A stretch of 64,000 nucleotides of DNA, from positions 8,511,018-8,575,017 of the forward strand of contig CM075197.1 in the NCBI GenBank assembly GCA_037577475.1, written 5' to 3'. The stretch comes from Chaunax sp. Z400. Taxonomy: Eukaryota > Chordata > Actinopteri > Lophiiformes > Chaunacidae. The translations under genes and the position numbers were made by a program. Positions 13,846 through 24,644 of the stretch are shown piece after piece; position 1 is the first letter of the stretch, and each line of letters opens with the position of its first letter. Below the pieces are notes generated by a model. It saw only the letters and a program-made list of their open reading frames with translations, was not told the DNA's origin and ran no database searches.

Positions 13846-14371
13846 ACAAATACATGTAAACCTTTTTTAAACACTAGTGTCACGTTGGTCATTGTGTACT
13901 ATGTGCAAACCTTCCCACGGAGAGGCCTGGTCACAAGCCTCTCTGGTCCAATTTGAATTGTGTTGGACATGATTAGAGTTCAACTATTGTGTCCCACTGT
14001 CAAGGTGGAAGTTCAGTTCAACATTAAACATGACAGACACGGCGGTCTCCAACAACACAATGCATATTAAACATGACAGACACGGCGGTCTCCAACAACA
14101 CAATGCATATTAAACATGACAGATACGGCGGTCTGTAACACCATATTGCATATTAAACATTAAACATGACAGACACAGCGGTCTGTAACACAATATTGCA
14201 TATTAAACATTAAACATGACAGACAAAAACGGTCAGTAACACCATATTGCATATTAAACATTAAACATGACAGACACGGTGGTCTGTAACACCATATTGC
14301 ATATTAAACATTAAACATGACAGACAAAACGGTCAGTAACACCATATTGCATATTAAACATTCAATGTATA
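13846..14371 (+). repeat. Partial B copy with expanded minirepeat (array edge)
   Basis: The segment enters B in its middle (tacatgtaaacctttttt) and then runs into about seven copies of the B minirepeat (core ttaaacatgacagacacgg) from about 14017 to 14371. Unit length is roughly 43-72 bp, and the later units have diverged (agacaaaacggtcag). The other B copies have only two or three. After this point the sequence becomes unique. Confidence 0.85.
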
Positions 14372-14740
14372 CTTACATTCTACGAACTTTGTCCATATTG
14401 TGGTCCGGTTTAAAAATTTCTCCTCTCCTGCATGGTGGCAGCCACTTAGTCCTCGTTAATGTTCGTGTCCCACTCAACACACAGCAAAGTGCGGTTTGAT
14501 AGTCTGGCCTCAGCCGGTTTAGGTGGATTCTGACGGTAAAAAAAAAAATTAAACTCCTAAAATCTCATATATTGCGTGAAGACGGTGCTTTAGTCAAATT
14601 CAGTGGACTTCTTTTACTCTTTTAGATTAAAAAATGTTGCCACTTGGTGTCGCCATTGCGAAGATAACGTCCAGCCATCTTTGGAAGCCCGCGTGACAGT
14701 TGTTTATTTCATCGTGATCCCGCCTACATGGAGCCTGGGC
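14372..14740. other. Unique spacer between satellite and praf2 promoter
   Basis: Non-repetitive sequence with a short A-run near 14538. No gene or known repeat was recognised. It probably contains distal praf2 regulatory sequence, but nothing specific could be supported. Confidence 0.5.
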
Positions 14741-14885
14741 GCTCTGAAATCTGATTGGCTCCTGAAGCGCTGGCCCCACTCCGGAAATCTGATTGGCCCC
14801 TGGTCAGCTGACCTAGTGGCCACGCGGTACTCCCCTTCCCCGCGTTGCATTGTGGTAAATCAAGTATGTTTTTTGTTCAGTAAAG
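14741..14885 (+). promoter_or_regulatory. praf2: Likely praf2 core promoter and 5' UTR
   Basis: Two inverted CCAAT boxes (ATTGG at 14754-14758 and 14792-14796) sit in a locally GC-rich stretch upstream of the start codon. The initiation region reads aaagatggc, which matches the AAGATGGC core recognised by YY1 and is common at TATA-less housekeeping promoters. No TATA box was seen. The transcription start is inferred to lie between about 14800 and 14885. Confidence 0.55.
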
Positions 14886-15102
14886 ATGGCAGACGTGCAG
14901 CCGCCACTCCTCCGGAGCCTGGATGACTTTCTCTTGAGCTCCGCCGGTTCGCCGTGCCCGATGCACGCGACCCTGACCGCTGGAAAAACCGCATCGTCAA
15001 CAATCTGCTATACTACCAGAGCAATTATTTCGTGTCCGCACTGGTTATGCTGGTGTAGCAGATTGATTTATGTTCACAGAGCCGTCTCATGCATGACCAG
15101 AG
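14886..15102 (+). pseudogene. praf2: praf2 exon 1, frame-disrupted
   Basis: The first 20 codons from the ATG at 14886 read like the N terminus of PRA1-domain family member 2 (MADVQPPLLRSLDDF...). From 14945 the match continues in the next frame, with the conserved run RWKNRIVNNLLYYQSNYF. The break fits loss of one base in a GCC(C)GG context at 14943-14947. The shifted frame then meets TAG at 15056, where the family has its first hydrophobic hairpin. A strong donor (AGAG/GTAAGC) after 15102 has the phase needed to join exon 2. The TAG could also reflect a lost T, since restoring one would give a Leu-Ala-Gly run like that of the family. Either exon 1 is genuinely broken or the assembly has indels here; exons 2 and 3 argue against old decay. 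Confidence 0.7.
15078..15102 (+). repeat. Segment later copied at 15729-15753
   Basis: The 25 bp beginning agagccgtctcatgcatgac recur exactly at 15729, there joined directly to a copy of 15348-15409. Confidence 0.85.
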
Positions 15103-15728
15103 GTAAGCACAGCGTTCATTAAAGTTATTATTTGTCATTCAAATGGGTAGAAACCGTTGTAGATTGTTCACAGTAATGTCCGACTCATGTTGCGTGAGTC
15201 ATGTAAAGATTTGAGTTCGTTAAGTTATGTTTTACCGTTTGTGAATGTGGTTAGCTGGTGCTAATATGCTAATGTGGCATCTTACTGTCTGTGTGTGTGC
15301 GCGCGTGCGTTCGTCCCACGTTGATGGCATCGCTCTGTCCTTTTGGCCGGAGAGCCAGACCGTGTACCCACAGCTCATGACCTGTGTTATGTGTTTTTCT
15401 GTACACACAGGTATGGACACCTTTTTATTGTTCTTGTATAATGCGTATGTGTAAAATGTTTTTATTAGTTTAATAACTAATGCTGTTTTATCCAATTAAA
15501 TTTTTGGAAGTTTAAGAGGTTCTATTTTTGTATTAAATAATTCAGGAAAAATATATTTCATGGTTGCTAATGAAGAATGTATTTCCTTTTCTATTTATGT
15601 AAAGTTAATTTATTATTTCTTTAAGATGTTTTATGTGTATGCTGAGGCCAAATGTAATTTCAAATAACTACATTATGATGATCATTTGACTGAATATATT
15701 GTGACTTAAATTGCAATAGAGATAGTGA

Positions 15729-15815
15729 GAGCCGTCTCATGCATGACCAGAGGAGAGCCAGGCCGTGTACCCACAGCTCATGACCTGTGTTATTTGTGTT
15801 TTACTGTACACACAG
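15729..15815 (+). repeat. Rearranged local duplication with internal deletion
   Basis: The segment joins a copy of 15078-15102 to a copy of about 15348-15409, leaving out the 245 bp between. Two bases (gg) are shared at the joint. The second source segment ends in acacacag before a GT, and the copy ends at the same acacacag. No AG acceptor precedes the second piece, so the joint is not a simple spliced product. Confidence 0.7.
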
Positions 15816-16332
15816 TAAACAACCAGAAACCCAGCACTGTCTCACGTGCCTTATTTGCAACCCAGTACACAACGCAGAGGGACTGACAAAGTCACATGGG
15901 TTGCACTGGTCATAGTGGGGTAAGTTTCATTATCCTGACGTGGTCAGCCGTCCTCCGTACTGGAAGTCTGTCAGTAACACTGGTAACTTGTGATTTTCTT
16001 CTGCTTTACTGTGATACGTTAATTATGGTATGAACAGCAGTGACAGGGAGCCGCAGCTGTCTACATCATAACAGAGTCGTGACGTGCACGCAGGGTATCA
16101 GGTGAGAGAACAGACTATTAAGTTTGAATCAGGTGATTGAGATGAGTGGAATCATATCTTCCTCTGTCTCCTCACCTCTCTGTCCTTTTCTCTGTCAGTT
16201 TAGGGTAATGCATCTACCCCTACAAAGAGACCAGAGGGCAGATATAAGCCCCCTAGGGTAGAACAACACACACAGTGGTAATTAACAGTCTGCTGGGCTG
16301 CTATTTATCAAATAAACCAGCCTAAAGGAACA

Positions 16333-16375
16333 TTCATTCATTCATTCATTTTCTGTAACTGCTTATCCTGTGTAG
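16333..16375 (+). repeat. Fragment of a fish interspersed repeat (left end)
   Basis: A cattcattcattcatt run is followed by ttctgtaactgcttatcctg and then gtgtagggt. The same family appears more completely at about 43180-43530 and as a right-end fragment at about 31835-31945. Confidence 0.6.
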
Positions 16376-16589
16376 GGTTGGCATAATTGACATAGGCATA
16401 ATTGTTACATCCTCATAAACAAACGAACAAAGAAGAACTGAAAAAGGACGTGTTTAAAAACTTTTTTTTTTTTAAATCAACCTGAATGACTCCATACAGC
16501 TTGTACAGCCTAGTCCCAGTCTCCAGAAGCCCCGAGATCCCAAAATGATTTGAAGATATGTTATTTACACTATTATGATGAAATCTTCA

Positions 16590-17340
16590 CTTCTAAGCCT
16601 CTAAGAACACACGACTGTACCGCTAAGACAGAATCCAACCTCATCATTAAGTTTGCTCATGACACGACAGTGGTGGGCCTCCTCAGCAGTGATGATGAGA
16701 CACCTGGTAGACACCTGGTAGGGTGCAGCAGCGACACCAACCTGATTCTAAATGTGGAGAAAACCAAAGAACTGGTTGTTGACTTCATGCGGTCGCTGGG
16801 TGAACACTCTTCACTGTACATCAGTGGCTCCATGGTGGAGAGGGTCAGAAGTACCAAGTTCATCAGGGTGCACGTCTCCGACGACCTCAGCTGGGCTCTC
16901 AACAGTACATCTGTATTGAAGAAGGCACAACAACGCCTTCACTTCCTGCGGAGACTGAAGAGAGCCAGCCTTCCTCCGCCCATCCTCACCACCTTCTACG
17001 GAGGCTCTGTTGAGAGCATCCTGGCCGGCTGTATCACGTGTGGTTTGGGAACGGCAGAGTAGCAGACTGCAAATCCCTCCAACGCGTGGTGAGGACAGCC
17101 GAGAAGATCATAGGGGTCTCCCTCCTCTCCATACAGGACATCTACCAGGATGGCTGTATACGCAGAGCGTCCTCTATGCTCAGGGACCCCTCCCACGGAC
17201 TGTTCGTTCCCCTGCCATCGGGCAGGAGGCTGAGGAGCATCAGAACCTGCACAACGCGGCTCTGTAGCAGCTTCTTCCCCCAAGCAGTTAGGCTGCTGGC
17301 CATCCCCCACATAACCCACATTCAATACTGACCCATCTCC
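16590..17340 (+). mobile_element. Dead LINE fragment, RT C-terminal part (L2/jockey-like)
   Basis: Conceptual translation from about 16610 resembles the end of a LINE reverse transcriptase and the downstream C-terminal region. The catalytic box reads FAHD, so the first Asp of the usual A-D-D or V-D-D is replaced by His. A small duplication (cacctggtagacacctggtag) lies at 16700-16720. Further on there are runs such as VDFMRS and a T-K-F-I-R-V-H-V-S-D-D-L-S-W segment. A one-base loss near 17037 moves the rest (VWFGNGRVADCKSLQRVV...) into another frame, which stays open to about 17331. It is 5'-truncated and clearly related to the copy at 28203-29931. It lies in praf2 intron 1 in the sense orientation. 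Confidence 0.85.
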
Positions 17341-17969
17341 CCCCTGCTCTCATCCACCCCATCTCCCTCCCTCCCTTTATGTGTTGCATTCAAAGCCAAG
17401 CTCCTTGGTTCACCTCACAAATTCATAGTTTTACTTATAAAGAGTCATTTCCACCTTGAATCTTTTGGTTCTAGTGTTTGAAACACATGTATGTGAATGA
17501 CATCAAACCTCCCTCTGCTTCCAACAGTAGTTTCATGATATAAGCTTTTGGATCAGATATTCTGTGGAAAAATTTCAAAGTTCTGTTTCAAAGAAGGCTC
17601 AGTGCTTTCCTAAAGCAGCTGGTCACTGTTGTTTGTTTATCAGATGTTACTTGAACATGAGAACATTTGTTGGGGACTGTTTTCTGTGGCTCATAAATTC
17701 ATGATTAATGCTAAAGTTAATATTTGGGCCAGAAAATGCAGCTCTGTCTTAAAGGAATCATGTATATCAGGATTTGGATACACAGACAGTACTCCTTAGT
17801 AGATACACTCATTATTTGTTTGGCTCCATATGTGGGATTTGTTGACTAAAATGAAAGTATAGAATATCAGCAGCACCTTTTCCCTCTCTGTCATCGAAGC
17901 TTCTCTACAGCTGTGGTTTTATGTCATCATGTACTTCCAACACTGTGTGGCTAAATATGTTTCTCTCAG
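17341..17969 (+). other. praf2: praf2 intron 1, distal part
   Basis: AT-rich intronic sequence after the LINE, ending in the pyrimidine-rich acceptor tttctctcag at 17960-17969. No other gene or repeat was recognised. Confidence 0.6.
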
Positions 17970-18187
17970 GTATTTCCAGCCCTCCCAGTTGTTTTTCGGG
18001 GCGATGGTCGTCACCCTGTTGTTCCTGGGCTTCGTCTGGGCTGCTGAGAACCAAGCTCCCATTCGCCGTTTCCGCAGAAACCACCCATTGATCACTGTGT
18101 TGGCCATTCTTTTGGCCAGTTACCTCTTCATATCAGTGCTGGGAGGCGTGGCCATGTTCCTGTTTGGGATAGCCTTCCCCATACTGG
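17970..18187 (+). CDS. praf2: praf2 exon 2 (PRA1 membrane domain)
   Basis: An intact 218 bp coding exon between a cag acceptor and a gtgaga donor. It encodes most of the PRA1 (prenylated Rab acceptor) domain. A first hydrophobic hairpin (FFGAMVVTLLFLGFVWAAEN) is followed by a basic loop (RRFRRNHP) and a second hairpin (about 18090-18187). PRAF2 (JM4) is a four-pass membrane protein of the ER/Golgi that binds Rab GTPases and traffic partners. The exon starts at the third codon position and ends after the first base of a codon, consistent with both neighbours. There are no stops or frameshifts, so this part appears under coding constraint. Confidence 0.9.
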
Positions 18188-19787
18188 GTGAGATATTAAC
18201 ACACACACAGACAAACAGACACACACAGTCCACTAAAGCATGAAATTCATTCATTCAATTCTGTCAAAATGTAACAAAACATGTTAAAGAAATGCACTAC
18301 GATTCTCTAACAAACACTGTTCACAAATTACAAAACGTCCCTATCAAACAAACACACTACATATTGCTAATACATCAATCAATCAGCTTTATTGGTAACA
18401 TACAATTATACAAGTACAACATAGCGAAATCTGTCATCCCTCCCATCCCTGAGGAGCAGTGGGCTGCCCTTACGGCGCCCGGGCAGCAAACTGAGGTTCA
18501 GTATCTTGCTCAAGGATACTTTGACATGTGGACTGGGGGAACTGGGGATCGAACCACCGACCTTCTGATAAGTGAAAGAGCGCTCTTACCACCTAAGCCA
18601 CAGCCGCCCATCATGCTTAAGAAATATGGAGCGTCTTACAATTTCAAACAATATTTCCTACAAAGCCTAACTTTAAATACTTCAGTCTAAATACAAGAGG
18701 CAGCAGCGCTTAGCCTGCCGAAAAGCAAAAGATGATCGACCAATTTTGGTGCTGCGTTCAAGCGGTGGTCATTGACAAATTAATCATTTCAGTCATTTTA
18801 AGGGATCGATAGCAACATGAATTCAGGTTCCCTCCTCACTTTGTTTGGCTGATTCCAAAAAGAGGCTGGGGCTTTTAACACTTTGCTAAGCTAAACAGGC
18901 TGGGATGGAGAAGGAAAGATGAAAAGCAGGCCTAACAAACCTTTAACCTCAATAATGTTACAGTTTGTAATTTGTAAGCTAGCTCACTTCTTCACCATAC
19001 ATTTAAGTTGACCAAACAATGTTAAGTTATGTTGTCGATGTTCATTATAATGTGATGCCAACAATTCACATTTGTGCAACATTAGCATCAGCAGATTAAA
19101 ATTAGAGCAGGTCACAAAACAGGGAGTGTCTTATTAAAATATGATGAAATATACTTATAAAAGAGGAAAATGTTGAAATAAAGGCCTGTCTCTTATGCAA
19201 ACCAGTGTCAAACTGGTTCACTCTGCAGTTGTGATAAATCAATGCCAGGTCATTATTTTACAACATACACTTATCTGAGATTGTAGCCTCTCTCAAACAG
19301 ACATTGTTGCAACACCACCTCGGTGTGTGCGTTCACAGTTATGCCGGCGTTCCACAACGTAAAGAGGCGTGATGTATGAAGCGACAGCAAACATAAAAGC
19401 TGATATATTTCACTATCTCCCCAGTTTTTTGTCATTTTCTGTGCTTGTTCTTCAAATAGCAGACTTCCTGTCGCTAACGCATATTTAAATCCCCCGGGGT
19501 AGGTCGCACACCTGAACATATGACGGCAACGTCACACCTGTTACGCCTCAGAGGCGCACTCCGTTCATGCAGACGTCTGCTTCGGTGCCGTTACTACCTC
19601 CACAGGCCTCACAGAGGTGGAGCAAACTGACACCCCATTTCGCATTCATTGCATTCTAACAGAACGTCGTGGCGGAATAAAGGCGCAACAGACCCACAAT
19701 GAAAACGTTGTCTGACTGGGGCTTAGGTCAGCTCAGTAAACCTGATTCCTAATTCCTTCCTCCCCGTGTCTGTGTGTCACTCCACAG
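18188..19787 (+). other. praf2: praf2 intron 2
   Basis: Contains a short CA run (about 18200-18235), an inverted tRNA-derived SINE (18374-18609) and otherwise unassigned sequence. The part at about 18780-18960 has wording typical of dispersed fish repeats (tttgctaagctaaacaggct). It ends at acceptor tccacag (19781-19787). Confidence 0.65.
18374..18609 (-). mobile_element. tRNA-derived SINE, copy 1
   Basis: Read on the - strand, the element starts ggcggctgtggct and carries an A-box-like TGGCTTAGGTGGTAAGAGCG and a B-box-like GGTTCGATCC, as in a tRNA-derived head. A conserved body follows (ttgagcaagatactgaacct, cactgctcctcagggatggg). Its 3' tail lies at 18374-18400. The same family occurs at 41573-41825. 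It has diverged from that copy and is probably inactive. Confidence 0.8.
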
Positions 19788-19927
19788 CGGTTCTGGTCCA
19801 TGCATCGGTGAGGCTGCGCAGCCTGAAGAACAAGCTGGAGAACAAACTGGAGAGCATTGGTCTGAAGAGGACCCCCATGGGACTCCTATTAGAGGCTCTG
19901 GGTCAGGAGCAGGAGGCTGGATCCTAG
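19788..19927 (+). CDS. praf2: praf2 exon 3 (C terminus)
   Basis: The last coding exon begins with the two bases that complete an Ala codon. It encodes the hydrophilic tail of the PRA1 family, including SVRLRSLKNKLENKLESIG and LKRTPMGLLLEALGQ, and ends EQEAGS before TAG (19925-19927). The tail matches what I recall of vertebrate PRAF2 almost residue for residue, whereas the paralogue ARL6IP5 has a different ending; this is why the gene is called praf2. The exon is intact. Confidence 0.92.
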
Positions 19928-20545
19928 AGGGAAAGAGGAGGAGCTGTGCACGGTGGGTGATAGTTTGGGTACCATCCAAGGTAAAGGGTAAAAGAAATGG
20001 TTATGATGCCGGATCGGTCTGAACGGGGAGGAAGAAAAGAAAAGCATACTGTAGGTGTAGGAGCAAATTACTGCTGGGGGCAGTAAGTATCAGAGTATGA
20101 GTAGAAAGAAAGGATCTGAGAACAAAAAGGGTGATTTGGTTTGTTGTAAAAAGAACAAATTGTAAGTCAGCGGTGAAGGAAAAGAGCAGTTCTGTGGTCC
20201 AATGGGAAAAAAGCAGGTGAAATTCATATAAATGATCACAACAAACAAATCATCTGTTTTTATCAACCACAGCACTTTAAGCCTACATTATTGTGTCTGA
20301 TTGATTCTGACATGATACATTGTGTTGTAATGTCATGTTGTAGCCATATGGGGACTATGAACCTATGACCCTATGATCTGCACTTTTGAGTCATTGTGTG
20401 TTTACACATTGACTTGTGCTCTATTTGTATCTCAGTGATACAAACTACCAACCCACTCTTATCTTAACATTGATCTGTTCTTCGTCTCAATGCCTACAGA
20501 TTTATGACACCTTAAGTATGTGAATAAAGGTTGGAACACTTAGAA
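19928..20545 (+). other. praf2: praf2 3' UTR with poly(A) signal
   Basis: Follows the stop without another splice site being obvious. A canonical AATAAA lies at 20523-20528 (gtgaataaaggttgg), with TG-rich sequence just downstream (ttatgtgaacaggtttg), as expected for a polyadenylation site. Transcript end is inferred at about 20545. Confidence 0.65.
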
Positions 20546-23500
20546 GGCAGTCTTTTTATGTGAACAGGTTTGAAATTGTGAGAATGAAGCTGTAATTTTA
20601 CAGGAAAAACTTGTAGTATTTGCTATGATCCAACCTCAAAACACATGCAGTGATTGACTCACACATTTCAGTGTCTTTCCAATCAGCAGGGTTCTTATTA
20701 ATAAGAATTAGAATATAACTTAAAGGGACAGTTCACCCAAAAATGAACATTCAGACATTATCTACTCAGCCCCATGTGGTTTTAAAGTCAGGTGAAGTTT
20801 TTCAGTCCACAAAACATTTCTGGAACTTCCAACAAAACAGCATTGCATCATTCTCCTAAACCACTGAAGAAGATGGGGACTAAAATGTAAACAACAACAG
20901 AAAACAAAATGTAGAGATATTTTATAATGTTATTTATTTTTGAAATATAGATATTAAAAGAAATGAAAAGGCTCTTTATTACCCTAATTTTACAGCTTGT
21001 TTGACATTTTCTCATACAATACAACTTTATCTCATAATGTTTTGGCTTTTTTCTTGTAATAATGCAAAATAATCTTCTCACGTCAAACCTTTTCTCCCCT
21101 AACAATAGCTCTCCATTATATAGAGCCATCTGATTAATGTGTTTACTGCTCTGTGATCTCTTCCAGGGTCTTACTTTAAACAGACAACGATGGAAACCAA
21201 AGTATTGATGCTGTGCCATAGGAGTGGTAATTGAAGTCGTACTAACTCAGCGTTTCATTCTCACGTAATGGTAAGCATATAGATATATAAGCATTAATCA
21301 TGTGGAAGAACAGTGTTGCATGCAAGTATAACAACAGAGCTAAACAACAAGTAGAAGCTGGTAGTAGCTAACATGTCCTTATGGGTACAGAACAACACAA
21401 ACATAGTGGAAACATACAGTCAGATTGTATGAAATGTATTCTAGTTACATCACTCCTTTGTCTTTTTATCAGCTGTTTTGAAACTGTTGTAACTTGACCA
21501 ACACTGACTTCAGACTAATTCCCTTTTTCCTTTGGTGTTTATATTATTGTGTGTTGCATTGAGAAGTAACTTAAATGTTTTGATGAGGTGAAGTTAGGAG
21601 GAAAACAGGAGATTTGATATAAAGTTCAGAACAAATCAAATCAGCTCCTTCGATCTAAGGGTTGTAGAGTAGGACTGTTATTACAGGAGCAACATGTGAA
21701 GGAAATTAGCTAGTAGCTAAATCTGCTGCAAAGCATCGTCTCTCTTACTTGAGACTCATGTATTTGGACATGGTCCCTGATGTAAATAAACTAAACTACA
21801 CTGAACATATGGCTGTTTTTAAACAGTCATTTTAATACCTGCATTTATAAGTCTGTATTTATCCAGAATGAAACGCTTCACACAGAGAGCTGCCCAATAT
21901 GGTCCTCCACTGCTGGTCAGTGGGAGTCGCCCAGTCTTCTACTGGGAGAAGCTCTAGTGGAGCGAATGCTTTACTTTGTTATTACTAATTATTAGATGGA
22001 CTGTCAGATCATGGCACCAAGAGGAAGATGCCTTCTAACTTTACTGCCGACTCGGCCTCTAGCACCACCATGAGGTATAAATAGCTCATATATTAAAGGA
22101 GTTATGACATCAGTTTTAACTCAACCATTTCCACTTCAAATACAAAACATTCTGTTTTATGTTGAAGGAAAAAATGTCTGGATGAGCCTTTTTTCATCCA
22201 CTACTCCTTTATTTCTATTTCTGAAAGTCTGGAGTAATTTGTTAGCACATAAAAAAAAAGCTACAGCTCCTTTTAAAATTTACCAGCCAAAAATTATAGT
22301 TTGGTTTCTTTTTTTCTATATAAATAAATGTTTTCTTATTATAGTCTTTTTGTTTTCTTTAATATCAGCTGCTGTAATGTGTGAAGATGGCTGCTAAATT
22401 CATCATGGACCCTGTTTCAGTTGTTTTTTAAATCACTATTACCCTTATCTACACATATGGAATACGTATATGTAACCCAAGCTTTCCATCCAATTGGTGC
22501 ACTCATGGGCCGACGCTTCATGGTGCTTCATTTGCTCTACTGTGCCATCAAGTGGACAATAAATGTAAAACAGGCAGAGTGATTTTAATGACACCATGGC
22601 TTTGGTGTGTGAAGCTTTGAATTGAATAAATGAATGAATGATGTTTGTGATGCCAATATGTGAATTATGATCTTATTAATATGGTGTCTGTCTTTATGGT
22701 ACAATGGTGGGGTCAAAAGGGAAAGTCCACAAAATGTGAGGGGGGATCCATTGCATTTCGCTGCCCCTTATGTTTCGAATCGCACGCCAAGCCCGCGAAC
22801 CATTTCCTGAACCAGTCACGTGGTACGGCCGGCTCGAACGTCACCACATACGTGATCAACACAAGCCTCGATACGCGCTTCACAAAAATCTTCCTGGATT
22901 ACTCGACACACGCTTCGAAGCCTCGACACGGAAGGACACATCACTAGCCACTAGTCCACCCGTAATGTCAGCTAATGTTACTCATTATCACTTAGTACTG
23001 ACTACACATACATACCTTATTATGACATATTTTCAGGGAAGTTTTCTTACTCCTGCAACAGAAATTAAGTTTTACTGTTACTTTGGTTTGCTATAGCTGC
23101 AGAACTACTGGCATTTCCTTCAAGCATCTCTGTTGTTTGTGCTTAATGCTACTCAATGTTAGCTTTCCAACATGCTAAAGCAAGCTGTCCTGAGCATCAG
23201 CTGCTAAATATCAGAATATTAAGTGGTCAGTTTTATTTGTATGGTGCCAAATCTTTACAAAGGTTTTCTCAAGGCATTTCCCCAAAAGAGCATGAACATG
23301 TGACCTTTCTTTTACATGCATGTCCAGTCTCTAGAGCCGCAGTCCTAAAAGTGGTTTTGTTCTAGTTTGGGGTTTGTTTGGCACTGAGTCACTAAATATA
23401 AGGACAAGTGCTTGAATCTCAGGAGAAGTAAATGTTCTTTGTTCTGCTTTGTATCTGTTAAACATTTGATGAACTACTAAGAGAACATTGGTGATAACTT

Positions 23501-24440
23501 GGAATGTTGCTGTCCATTCATCATTATGTTTGAACCAACAACAAAGTGTCTTTGACTCCTGCCAAAAGCTGGAAATTACATTTATCTAAAGCATTTTTGA
23601 ATAAAAAAGAATGCTTTACTGCAGTGTGTACGGACTGTCTATACTAGCCAAAAAGCAGAAACTACACATTTAGTCAAAATTAGGTTTTCATTAATAATAT
23701 GTATTGTTTCAGAATCAGAAACTTTATTGTCTGTCATGACAGAAAATCATCTTAAGCATGGCTCAACATACGAAACAAAAACCCAGACAGTCGACATAAT
23801 GTAGGCATTCATAGAACAGAATGAAAATAGTTTGTGCAATACTTAGAGAATAAAAACTATAAAATACATGAAAGCAGCAGGTAAAGTTTGCTTAAGTGAA
23901 AGCAGGTGAGATGTCCTACAGCTATCCTTAGATAAATATAACACCACGTTTATGGTCCAATTTTTCCATAACTGTTGTGTGTAAATGACCATTGATTAAT
24001 TCAATAAATATATTGGAAATTGAGTCATTCCACATAACTAAACATGAAACAGAACTGAAATCATATTAATTATGATTACCTGAGAAATTAAAGAAAACTT
24101 TGAAAAACACCCTGTCTTACAATGTTAAAGTGAAAAAAAGATCTGTGACTTGAATGTTTAAAACATGAACAAACAAAAAGACGTAAAGCAAAAAAGAAAT
24201 ACATGTACTGTACATTTATCTAAAGACTAGTTAAACTGGACAAGAACGATGGACAAGAAGTTCTCAAGGCTCTAATTATTAATAAAGAAGATCTCATTTA
24301 ATTACAGGAGCACCTTGTTCTACTTCTAACACTGGAGACACAACGTTGTTGTCATATAACAAAATAATCAAAGTTCAGAAGTGACTAAGATTGATTCATG
24401 AATACATAGAAAAGTCAGTGCCTGTAATGCGTCTTATCTG
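20546..24440. other. Intergenic stretch, no gene recognised
   Basis: AT-rich, with frequent stops in all frames. Near 20720 the phrase aaagggacagttcacccaaa marks a widespread fish repeat. At 22700-22945 a CpG-rich tract (cgaatcgcacgccaagcccg, gcttcgaagcctcgacacgg) resembles the terminal part of a hAT-type DNA transposon, but no transposase frame is present. At 23709-23770 agaatcagaaactttattg resembles a LINE/SINE 3' tail. The open frames here are short and show no family resemblance. Confidence 0.5.
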
Positions 24441-24537
24441 GGTATACGTCATCTTCACATCGATCGTGTTAGAATATTGCCTCTCACGTTTCTCCTAACA
24501 CACGCGTTTGTGTTTTTTTCCCTATAGGAGGAGTTAT

Positions 24538-24567
24538 TGACGTCATCACTGGGTGCTGCTTTATAAA
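24538..24567 (+). promoter_or_regulatory. CRE plus TATA promoter
   Basis: A perfect palindromic cAMP-response element (TGACGTCA, 24538-24545) lies 16 bp before a TATAAA (24562-24567), embedded in tgctgctttataaagatccc. This spacing is typical of inducible CREB/ATF promoters. Transcription would begin near 24592-24600. Confidence 0.55.
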
Positions 24568-24592
24568 GATCCCGTCCCTCCCGGTTAGAGCA

Positions 24593-24644
24593 GAACCGAG
24601 ACAGCGTGACCGCAGAGAGACTGCTGCCACGCAGCTGAACACCG
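24593..24644 (+). other. Candidate non-coding first exon
   Basis: GC-rich sequence begins about 25-30 bp after the TATA box and ends at a good splice donor (ACCG/GTAAGA at 24645). It has no ATG-led frame of useful length, so it would be 5' UTR. The partner could be the exon-like block at 26101-26615, which follows a ttcacag acceptor. The link is inferred. Confidence 0.4.

Larger units (their letters stand above)
15103..16589 (+). other. praf2: praf2 intron 1, proximal part
   Basis: Intronic sequence downstream of the exon 1 donor. It holds the source (about 15348-15409) and the rearranged copy (15729-15815) of a local duplication, a short TG/GC run near 15290, and at 16333-16375 an ATTC run followed by ttctgtaactgcttatcctg. 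That last piece is the start of a common fish interspersed repeat seen again at 43190. No coding sequence was recognised. Confidence 0.6.

Noticed and set aside
14603..14926. 107-codon frame over the praf2 promoter
   Set aside because: It overlaps the promoter and the first praf2 codons in another frame and has no family resemblance.
17010..17331. Separate small genes downstream of 17010
   Set aside because: They are the frameshifted continuation of the LINE fragment and its shadow frames.
22660..23096. Two overlapping ~100-codon frames in the CpG-rich tract
   Set aside because: There is no recognisable transposase or gene motif. The tract looks like a transposon end, so it is described only as part of the intergenic stretch.
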